A stretch of 64,000 nucleotides of DNA from Petunia secreta (lineage: Eukaryota > Streptophyta > Magnoliopsida > Solanales > Solanaceae): positions 992,001 through 1,056,000 of the forward strand of contig JARKIP010000042.1 of assembly GCA_029990175.1 (NCBI GenBank), read 5' to 3'. The notes below the pieces were generated by a model that saw only the letters and a list, made by a program, of their open reading frames with translations, made no database searches and was not told the DNA's origin. Position 1 is the first letter of the stretch; each line of letters opens with the position of its first letter. The translations under genes were made by a program, and so were the position numbers. Of the stretch, positions 46,367 to 54,833 are shown piece by piece.

Positions 46367-47536
46367 AAGATTTGGGCTTGTTCTTACAACCTCAATCCTG
46401 TTCGATTATCTCGTGCTTTTGTGTTTTTCAGTTTCAGCTTCAATCTTTGTTGTTGATTGTTGTTACTGTTGTGTTTGTTATTACAAAAAAAAAATGGAAA
46501 AGAAAAATCCAAAATTTTGGTTGATTTGCTGGTTGTTTGGATTAAACAACCGAAGATTTGGAATCACCACTGTCTAAAGAATCCAACGAGCTCCTGTCGT
46601 ACATGAGTTAACGACTAAGTTTTCTCGAATGTTTTTGGACTGTTTATTGTGGTGTTGGTGTTTGTTACAGACCCCAGTCGTGTTTTGGTAGTTATCGAAC
46701 ACTAGTTGTAATAACTTGATTTGGGTTGAGTTTTTTAGCTGAAAATCGAAGTTCCATTGATTGAGCCACCGTCCGTATGCCGGAAACTTGTTACATTGTA
46801 ACAGTGTGTGGACGAAGTAAAGCTTGTTCTTAGCTCAAAATTCTGGAACTGATTTTCTTCCGACGTTAAAGTCACCGGAGTGAAAAGTGACCCAAAATCT
46901 GTTAAAATCGTGGTCAGTGAACAAAGTTTAAATTTGTCCGTATATCGGAATTGTTTTCACTGTTCCATTGAAGAAGAAAGGGGTAAATTATTACATTCAA
47001 AACCCCAGGTGAAATTTTATCAGCTAAAAAATAGAAAGTGGATAAGGTTAAACCCTATCCGTACCAAGAAGGGACCGCTTTTGTCCGTACAAGAGTTGAT
47101 GTGCTCGAGAGATTCCGAAGAGGAATCAAAGGGTAGATTCTCTAAGGTTTTCATTTTTCTTGTGTTCGATAAATCTAGTTAGTGGATCTCTGGAGTAAAT
47201 CATTCTACTCGAGGTCATACTAACTTATTTGAGCTTATAGGAACTATTGCGAGGGGTGACCGAAGTCCAAAAATTTGTAGAAAATTCTTTGACTTCCCGA
47301 GCGCAGTTAAATAGCGTTTGTTCCATCGAGTCAACATCAATTCACTCTTCCCGAAGGAGACAATGTAACTTGTCAAATTCGAAGGAACTGAGAGAATTTG
47401 ATCAACCGAGGAAGCCATTGGCTACAAGTTCTTGAGTGACAAAAACCGAACCCAAAAATTGAGTGGACTCGAGCGCCACCCATAAAAGGTGAGGGAGTGT
47501 GTGAGGTGATTTTTAACCTTAGCATTTTATTGGTCT
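46367..47536 (+). other. long untranslated leader of the chromovirus-like element
   Basis: About 1.2 kb with only short chance ORFs. It would hold packaging and translation signals. Nothing repeated stands out. Confidence 0.5.
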
Positions 47537-47554
47537 TTGATTTGTGTAGGTACC

Positions 47555-48796
47555 ATGGCTGGGAATGGAGGCGAAGGAAAGGGCATTGAGAAGCCCGAGG
47601 TATCGTTAGCCGATCTCATGGCTGCGATACAAGGCATCAGCACCGAGATAAGAGGAGTGAGTGCTCGAGTACCTAATCTCGAGCAAGGGAATGTGTCCGT
47701 GGCCATGCATTGGTCCGACGCTGGAACGAGCAACTCCACTCCTATGAAACTGGAGCAATTCGCTGAGCTCGTTCGACAACAACGGTTGAAGGACGAGGCT
47801 GGTCGAAATGAAGCTATGGGCAACCCCCAAGCGCAACAACAAAACTTGGGAAATCCCCAAGCTGGTTATCAACACTTGGGCATTCCTCGAAGTGATGGAA
47901 TACCACTTCCAATGGCCCAAAGACAAGTTGTGGTCGTTGATGAAGGGGTCGATGAAGGAGAATTTCCCGAGATCGAACCTGAATATGAGCCACCATTCGT
48001 TCAACGAAGGCAGGCTCAACGAGGTCGTGGAAATTTTCGAGGTCGAGGCCGAGGCGCAAATGTTGATTGAAATATTGAGCGTGAGGCTGAAGACTATTAT
48101 GATGAGTATCCGGAGCCAATCCGAGGTGGTCGTGATTCAAACTTGAATAGTGTAAAGATCATTATTCCACCCTTCAGAGGAACTAGTGATCCCGACCAAT
48201 ATCTTGATTGGAAGCTTCAGTTGGAACGAATATTCGAAACAAATGAGATGACCGAAGAGAGAAAAGTTGCACATGTTATTACTTCGTTCGACGCATATGC
48301 GTCAACATGGTGGGAAGCTGACAAAAGGTTGAGACGAATGAATTCTTATCCCGAGGTCACCACTTGGACGCTGTTGAAAAGAGCAATGGATGCTAAGTAT
48401 GTGAATTCCAGATATCGGCAGGAACAACTTCAAAAACTCTTCGAGTTGAAACAAGGGTCCAAATCGGTTTTAGAATATCATGATGAATTCGAAAGAATTC
48501 GATTGGCCCTTGATTGGGAAGAAGATGACGAGCAAGCCATCATTCGATTAAAAAATGTCTTGGCTCTAGAAGTGTCATCTCAATTGAGGCTACATATGTA
48601 TCACACTTTGGAAGATGTGTTTCATACTTCCATCGAATCTGAGAAATGGGTGAAGGACGATAAGAAAAACCGGTATCGAGGAGTTACTACTTCTACTTCT
48701 TTGAACCGTGGTAAAGAATGGAAGAGTCCGAATCCAGCAAGTGCTAACAGCCTAACACTGTTTGCGATTCGAAGAAACCCTTCGAGAGGGGAGTGA
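47555..48796 (+). pseudogene. gag of the chromovirus-like element
   Basis: The start is the ATG at 47555 (MAGNGGEGKG), chosen because GTACCATGG around it is a favourable plant start context. A single frame runs to 48796 with one TGA at 48068. The N-terminal 170 residues are Gln/Gly-rich and end in RRQAQRGRGNFRGRGRG. After the stop comes the retrotransposon gag domain: VKIIIPPFRGTSDPDQYLDW, WWEADKRLRRM, WTLLKRAMDAKYVNSRYRQE and FELKQGSKSVLEYHDEFERI. It ends in a TGA at 48796, followed by a frameshift before the zinc knuckle. Gag forms the particle and binds RNA. Confidence 0.85.
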
Positions 48797-48863
48797 CCGT
48801 TAACCAACCAAGAGAAGTGGAGGTAAAGTTCAACTCAATACTCCTAGTGCTTGACGTATTCAG

Positions 48864-49394
48864 TGTTACAAATGTAGAGGTTATGGTCACATTGTGAAAG
48901 AGTGTCCAACTCGCAACATTATGCTATTTCTCAATGATGGAACCGTCCAAGAGCAAGCGAGTGACACCGAGGAAGAAAATTTCGAGGAGACTGATCGAGC
49001 TAAAGATGATGATGGTCATGAAGCTGCCGAAGCTGATCATTCAAAAATGTTTCTTGTGGTTCGAAGGAATTTGAGCTGCATGACTCTTAGAGAAGAGGAC
49101 AACCAACGAGAGAATCTCTTCTATGCAAGATATCGAGTAAGGGGGAAAGTTTGTTCGATGATAATTGATTCGGGTAATTGTGAAAATGTGGTGAGCCAAA
49201 CCTTGGTTTCACAATTGGGATTACCTACCTCAAAGCATCCTCATCCTTATAGATTTCAATGGTTAAATGAGTGTGGAGAATGGAAGGTTGTCAACCAGGT
49301 GTGGATCAAATTAAAAGTTGAAGAATATCAAGATGAAATGATGTTCGAAGTGATACCGATGCAAGCTTGTCATTTGCTATTGGGTCGACCATAG
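48864..49394 (+). pseudogene. zinc knuckle and protease of the chromovirus-like element
   Basis: IQCYKCRGYGHIVKECPTRN (48860-48920) is a full CCHC knuckle that binds RNA. It is followed by an acidic linker. The aspartic protease has its active site at SMIIDSGNCENVVSQTLV (about 49155-49210; the catalytic Asp is in DSG) and its C-terminal flank at MQACHLLLGRP (49390). A TAG at 49392 interrupts the frame, which then continues into RT. This frame is shared with the entire following pol down to 51632. Confidence 0.85.
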
Positions 49395-51110
49395 CAGTAT
49401 GATCGGTCAGTTGTTCACAATGGACGATCCAACACTTACACTGCTAAGCTCGAAGGGAAGAGTTTCATACTCAAACCCTTGTCTCAGAAGCAAGTCCGCA
49501 AGGAATATAAACGGATGAAAGAATGGAAAGAAGCGGCCAAAGCTAAGCTTCCGATGGGAACACAAATGGTGGCCGAAGATAAAAACTCACTGCCCGAGGT
49601 AAGAAATATCTGTGCAATCTTGCAATCGGGTGTGTATCTACCAGGCAACGACAACAATCAACTGATGATTTGCCTCGTGCACAATGGTATCTTTCTAAAC
49701 TCTAATGATGATTTTTCTAACGATAACCCTTTGCCTAGTGCTGTACAAAGTGTTTTACAGGACTTCGGAGACATATTTTCTAAAGAAATGCCAGGTGGAT
49801 TGCCTCCACTGAGAGGAATCGAGCACCAAATTGACTTCATTCTGGGGTTACAAATCCCCAACAAGCCTGCAAACCGGTGCAATCCAGAAGACACCAAAGA
49901 GCTCCAAAGGCAGGTGGATGAATTACTGAACAAGGGCCTTGTTCGAGAAAGCTTGAGTCCTTGCTCCGTTCCTGTTATCCTAGTCCCGAAGAAAGATGGA
50001 ACGTGGTGAATGTGTGTTGATTACTGAGCAGTCAACAAAATCACAGTAAAGTATCGTCATCCTATTCCTCATTTAGATGACATGCCAGATGAGTTAAGTG
50101 GTTCTTCATGCTTTTCGACGATAGACCTCAGGTCCGGTTTCCACCAAATCCGAATGAAACCCGGAGATGAGTGGAAAACTGCATTCAAGACCAAATTCGG
50201 TTTCTATAAATGCATAGTGATACCGTTTGGCCTCTCTAACGCACCGAGCATATTCATGCGGTTGATGAACCATGTGCTCAAGCCGTTCATAAATAAGTTC
50301 GTTGTCGTATACTTCGATGACATACTTATTTATAGTAAATCTGTGGATGGACATGTCGAACACCTAAGGCTAGTGCTTGATAAGCTTAGAGAATAGAAGT
50401 TAAATGCTAACTTCAAGAAATGTGCCTTTTTTGTCGAACGTGTAGTCTTTCTAGGATTCGTTGTGAGTGCTAATAGTGTTGAAGTTAATGAGTCAAAATT
50501 CGAAGCCATCAAAGATTGGCCAACTCCAACTTTGGTATCTCATGTGCATAGCTTTGATGGCTTACCTAGCTTCAACCGAAGGTTTGTTCGTGACTTTAGC
50601 GCCGTGGCAGCTCCTTTAACCGAGCTGGTAAAGCAAGACCATATGTTTGTGTGGGAAGAGTCCTAAGAGAGGGCTTTCCAAGAGTTGAAATGGAGGCTTT
50701 GCTTTGCCCCGTTGTTATAACTCCCTGACTTCGGCAAAGCATTCGAGGTCGAGTGTGATGCATCCGGTGTTGGGATCGGAGGAGTGCTTATGAAAGAATC
50801 AAAGCCGATCGCTTACTTCAGCAAAAAGCTTAAGGGTGCAACCTTGAATTACTCGACGTATAACAAGGAGTTTTACACCCTCGTTTGAGCACTCGCCCAT
50901 TGGCAGCATTATTTGTGGCCGAGAGAGTTTGTGATTAAGAGTGATCATGAGTCTTTGAAACATCTCTAAGGCCAGGAGAAATTAAATCGAAGACATGCCA
51001 AGTGGGTGGAATTTATTGAGAGCTTTCCCTATGTAATTCATTACAAAAAGGGAAAAGACAATGTTATGGCCGATGCACTATCGAGGAAATTTTCCTTAGC
51101 GACCACTCTC
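49395..51110 (+). pseudogene. reverse transcriptase and RNase H of the chromovirus-like element
   Basis: One frame with stops at 50007, 50025, 50394, 50664, 50718, 50886 and 50967 but no indel. RT landmarks: HQIDFILGLQIPNKPANRCN (49830), GLVRESLSPCSVPVILVPKK, CFSTIDLRSGFHQIRMKPGD (first catalytic Asp in TIDL, about 50125), PFGLSNAPSIFMRLMNHVLK and VVYFDDILIYSKS (YxDD-type core FDD, about 50310), FLGFVVSANSVEV. RNase H: FEVECDASGVGIGGVLMKES (50745-50800), IAYFSKKLKGATLNYSTYNK, VIKSDHESLKHL and MADALSRK (51065). These make the cDNA copy and remove RNA. The active-site residues survive although the ORF does not. Confidence 0.9.
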
Positions 51111-52614
51111 GCCTCGAGGTTCTTGGGATTCAAAAGCCTCAAGTCGATGTACGAAGATGATCCCAAGCTGAAAAGCGTTCGTGACACAATCTTGAGTGGC
51201 CAAAGGGTTGAGAAATAGCAGTGGCATGATGGCTACCTCTTCAAGAATGGGAGGGTTTGTGTGCCAGTGTTATTGTCGAGAGAGCTTTTGGTTCGAGAAG
51301 CTCACTCTGGAGGCTTGATGGGACACTTCGGTGTCAAGAAAAATCTTGGTATCTTGACCGAGCTATTCCATCGGCCAAAAATTCGAAGAGATGTGGAAAA
51401 GCTTAGCAATGCTTGTATAGATTGCAAGAAAGCTAAATCAAGGTCCAACCCACATGGTTTTTATACTCCATTACCTGTTCCTAATCGACCGTGGGTTGAT
51501 ATATCCATGGATTTTATTATGGGGTTACCGAGGCCGGGGGGTGGACATGATAGCATCTTTGTCGTAGTCGACCGTTTTCCAAAATGGCTCACTTTATCCC
51601 TTGCAAGAAGTGTGATGATGCACAACATGTAGCTACTTTGTTTATTGCTAATGTATTGAAATTACATGGTGTGCCTCGTACTATGGTGAGTGATTGAGAC
51701 TCGAAATTCTTGAGTCATTTTTGGAAATGTCTGGCACCAAATTACTATTCCCGACGTCTCACCATCCTCAAACTGATGGACAGACCGAGGTAGTTAACCG
51801 AACCTTGGGAGCTCTGCTTCTAGCTATGACCAAAAGTAAGGTCGGAAACTGGGCTGATTATTTGCCCGTGATGGAATTTGCATACAATCGAGCTGTGCAT
51901 CGAATGATTAGAATGACTCCGTTCGAATGTGTGTATGATTTTAACCCTTTGATTCCACTTGATTTAACCATATTGCCTCGAGATTCTGTTATTGATTTTG
52001 AAGGTACTCAACGAGCCACTGCCTTGATCGAGTTGCATGCAAAGGTGAAGAAGAACCTCGAGGAAGCTTATGCAAAGGTTGCATCGAAGAAAAACAAGGG
52101 GCGCAAAAAGCTGGAATTAAAGAAGGGAGATTGGGTATGGGTTCACTTCCGAAAAGAACGATTTCCAAACCAAAGGAAAAGGAAGTTGGCTCCTCGAGGG
52201 GATGGTCCGTTTCAAGTGCTGAGAAAGATCAACAGCAGTACGTATGTGATCGATCTCCCTGGTGAGTATAATGTGTCCAAAACCTTTAATGTTGCTGACT
52301 TAACTCCTTGTGTTGTAGGGCAAGCATCGGAGGACGAAGAAGGCTCGATTTTGAGGACGAAATTTTCTCAAGAAGGGGAGGATGATGCAGCCCGAACACG
52401 TGCTGATCAAGTGTTCGATCTTCCGAGGTTGATGACACAAATCCAAGCCAAGCTGTTGCACGATGTTCACATTCACTTGGCTTGGTCGGGAGAAAGCAAC
52501 CACTCCGAAGCTAACTGGCCGAGCTCAAGAATCGAAGGCTTCATTTATAAGCTTGAGCTCGAAGAAGGGAGTGACCGAACCCCAACCGAACACTCAATAT
52601 CGACGCTGAAGTAA
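51111..52614 (+). pseudogene. integrase of the chromovirus-like element, running into the 3' LTR
   Basis: Zinc-binding part: REAHSGGLMGHFGVKKNLGI with CIDCKKAKSRS (51290-51440). Core: RPWVDISMDFIMGLP (first Asp, about 51510), VVVDRFPKW, then after a stop at 51630 VPRTMVSD and a TGA at the second catalytic region (51695), and after a one-base shift SHHPQTDGQTEVVNRTLG with the third catalytic residue (Glu, about 51790). The C-terminal part contains KLAPRGDGPFQVLRKINSST and YNVSKTFNVADL (GPY/F-type module, 52190-52300). No chromodomain follows; the frame instead crosses the polypurine tract and continues 230 bases into the 3' LTR, ending at 52614. The integrase inserts cDNA into chromatin. Confidence 0.88.
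52366..52382 (+). promoter_or_regulatory. polypurine tract
   Basis: CAAGAAGGGGAGGA lies directly before the TGATGCAG start of the 3' LTR. It primes plus-strand DNA synthesis. Confidence 0.8.
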
Positions 52615-53184
52615 AGCAATAATTAATCAAAAGAAGAGTGTTCGATGTCGAAATGAGCCAAGTTGAGCAACCAACACCGAAGTCAAGAGCTCAAGCTCGA
52701 GTGTTCGAAGTTCAAGTGTTCGGTTTAAGGAGTAATCGAACACTCAACTCATTCAGTCCTGCATGGCTTGCTCCTATTGGTGGCTTGTGACCATTTTACT
52801 ATTTTGTCCCTAGAATAGTCTATATAAACTCCTTTACATGTCATTGTAAGTAGTTAGTTTTTGTTGAATGATTAAACATAGCTGTAGCTATTGAGTGTCT
52901 CTGATGGAGCCGAACCCCGATGTGGGATTTAAGAACTTGTGTCATTCGGTGTTGAATCGTTTGAACAATCTTCTTCTTTGGTCATTCAGTTTGCAAAAAG
53001 CATAACTTCTTGAGGATTGTTGCTTAGCATTAGGTGCATCTTGACCTCCATTTCAATCGAACCCGAGACAAGTTCCTCGATGTTATTTTGAATCGAAGCA
53101 AGGTTTGTCTTGCTTCTATCTTTTGTTCTTGTCATATTTCCGCGTTCTTCGTTTTTAGCTTCACCTCCGGTTTAGCTTGCACCA
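52383..53184 (+). repeat. 3' LTR of the chromovirus-like element
   Basis: 802 bp, TGATGCAGCCCGAACACG to AGCTTGCACCA, the pair of 45561-46351. It is followed by target duplication GCAAC. Confidence 0.92.
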
Positions 53185-53461
53185 GCAACTTCATTACTGG
53201 AACAATAATGCCATTACTAGATCAGTAATGCCATTAATGTATTTCAATTATGCATTTGTTGTCTTCGTTTCCACGGTGGATACTATCAACTCTTCTATGC
53301 ACACTTTTTTTTTTTTTGTATTTTCTTTATACTCTGTTCCTGCAATATTTTTTTGAAGTATTTGCACATATTGAACATAATATTATATATTATATAAAAA
53401 AAATATTAATATATTTAATAACTTATATATATCTAAAAATATATAAAATATACAACTATCA
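53185..53461. other. inserted non-coding segment right of the chromovirus
   Basis: Begins with the continuation of the AATGCCATT array (TTCATTACTGGAACAATAATGCC, then CAGTAATGCCATTAATG). It turns into very AT-rich DNA and ends where the split hairpin unit of transposon copy 2 resumes at about 53461. Confidence 0.45.
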
Positions 53462-53628
53462 GGCAATACTCACGAGAAAGGGAGGGCTGGATGCAGGCGT
53501 CATTATAAAACTTCAAGGGGTATTTCCATCTGGAATTTATTTATTAAAGTTAGCGGAGGTTATTCTTGCAAAACCACTATAAACAGGATCAATAAGGTGA
53601 ACCACTGCCTATGGTGTCAGACTTTACC

Positions 53629-54219
53629 ATAGTATATTCTATGAAGTTTGTATTATTAATTTCCATATGTAATATGTTCAAAAGAAAGAAGAAGAAAGAA
53701 ATAATTCATTTCCACACAAGAATATTACTCCCTCCATCCCAAAATGAGTATCTACCTTTCCTTTTTAGTTTGTCCCAAAAAGAGTGTCTCTTCCTATATT
53801 TGGTAACTCTTTAATTCCAAGATTGTTTTGGACCACAAGATTTAAAGGCACTGGTCCACATTACATACAACTTTAATTTTAAATCACAGGATTCAAAGAT
53901 CTTCCCTATTTTCTTAATCTCCACACTAAGTCAAACCCAGACACTAATTTTGGGACGGATGGAGTATAGGAGAAACCATACCCATGGTGAAAAACAAACG
54001 TTTTTCACACAAAAACATATCGCGGTATCATCCAAATCGACATCATTCATTTATTGCTCCTACTAACGTCATTTTTTGATGAAAAAAAGGATAAAGAAGT
54101 GACAGATATCAAGCCAAAAAAGGTTATCTGCTATCTTAATTATTATGTAAGCCAAACCACTGTTAACGAATTAATACCGTCACAAATTTCACCACCATGT
54201 TAGGGCAAAATTAACACAT
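53629..54219. other. non-coding sequence holding a MITE and copia leader remains
   Basis: Apart from the MITE (53728-53964) there is no gene. The part from 53970 to 54219 is probably the start of the internal region of the minus-strand copia element whose primer site is at 54220-54232. Confidence 0.45.
53728..53964. mobile_element. Stowaway-like MITE
   Basis: 237 bp bordered by TA on both sides (53726-53727, 53965-53966). The left terminus is CTCCCTCCATCCCAAAATGAG and the right terminus, reversed, is CTCCATCCGTCCCAAAATTAG. Non-coding; it would have moved with a Tc1/mariner transposase supplied elsewhere. Confidence 0.92.
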
Positions 54220-54232
54220 GCTCTGATGTCAA
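54220..54232 (-). promoter_or_regulatory. primer binding site of a minus-strand copia element
   Basis: The minus strand reads TTGACATCAGAGC directly after an LTR end ..ATCTTACA. It differs by two bases from TTGGTATCAGAGC, the initiator tRNA-Met primer site. Confidence 0.6.
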
Positions 54233-54742
54233 TGTAAGATTTCAAAGTTGTAACAGGAACGAATTGCATACCTGTTAACATGTTTATATAGCGAAATATG
54301 TTGATTTTGCAACAAAAAGATTTGGCCCAAGTCGAAATTTTGAATCACTAGAAAATGAAGTTAGGTTTTCACGAACTAGATGCATTCTTTTGTGTGTATT
54401 TATTTTTGAGAAGAAGTTTTTGAGAAGTATTCTCTGTTGAAAAGAAAAAAACAAGAAAAAACATTTTTTTTCTTGTTTATAAAGAGGAAGTTGCTGCAAA
54501 AGTTATTTCCACTCACTACACATTCAAAAACATAGTGGTGTATGTAACTTCCTAGGATAACTCCCGATAACTTTTCTCTAACTTATCTTTTAAAAATAGG
54601 ACGGGTCAGTCCACATGGGCGACCCATGACCCAAACTGAAAACTAACTAATACTTTCCATAGGTCATCAATTAAAATTAATAAAAATTTATATGGTTCTC
54701 CAAAATTAATTAGGAACGAAATGCGTACAATAGTAAATAACA
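54233..54742 (-). repeat. copia LTR, minus strand, related to the LTR at 18357-18761
   Basis: On the minus strand it starts TGTTATTTACTATTG and ends AATCTTACA (510 bp). Its right half aligns with 18357-18761 (AACAGAGAATAC, CTAGTTCGTGAAAACCTAACTTC, GTGATTCAAAATTTCGACTTGGG). The left half contains CATGGGTCG.CCATGT..CTGACCC as in the other copy. A TATA-like CGCTATATAAACATG lies near 54290. With the primer site it is a 5' LTR, and its internal region is mostly lost. Confidence 0.6.
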
Positions 54743-54833
54743 TAATAAGATAGCCACGCCACCAAGGACTAGATGGTTGGCTACCGCTGAGTCAATCTGA
54801 GAATGTCTTACAATCACTAACGCGTCTCGCTGG

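Larger units (their letters stand above)
45561..53184 (+). mobile_element. complete chromovirus-like Ty3/gypsy element, inactivated
   Basis: A 7.6-kb element with LTRs of 791 and 802 bp (TGATGCAG..CTTGCACCA). It has an initiator tRNA-Met primer site, a 1.2-kb leader, gag, protease, RT, RNase H, integrase and a polypurine tract. Flanks GTAAC (45556-45560) and GCAAC (53185-53189) are the 5-bp target duplication with one change. Domain order PR-RT-RH-INT is that of Ty3/gypsy; the C-terminal part VIDLPGEYNVSKTFNVADL is typical of plant chromoviruses, though no chromodomain is visible. At least eleven stops disable it. Confidence 0.9.
44126..53618. mobile_element. palindrome-rich TIR transposon, copy 2, with nested insertions
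   Basis: Flanked by the 10-bp direct repeat AGACTTTACC (44116-44125 and 53619-53628). The left end (44130-44215) matches the left end of copy 1: AAAAAATTTCAATGGGTGTACCC, TGGTTATGGCTGTT, TTTAGCAAAATGGCCTC. The right end (53510-53618) matches 12845-12955: GGGGTATTTCCATC.., GGTTATTCTTGCAAAACCA, AACCACTGCCT. It also has AGTGCTGCC/AGTGTTGCC hairpin units (44240, 44302, 44360, 44402). Everything from about 44510 to 53460 is inserted material. Without it the copy would be only about 0.55 kb. Confidence 0.6.

Noticed and set aside
47606..48140. Minus-strand frames opposite gag (137 and 108 codons)
   Set aside because: They mirror the gag coding strand, whose domains are clear; the antisense frames have no recognisable motif.
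45561..53184. Endogenous pararetrovirus
   Set aside because: The element has paired LTRs, a target duplication and a clear integrase, and no movement-protein or coat-type domain. It is an LTR retrotransposon.
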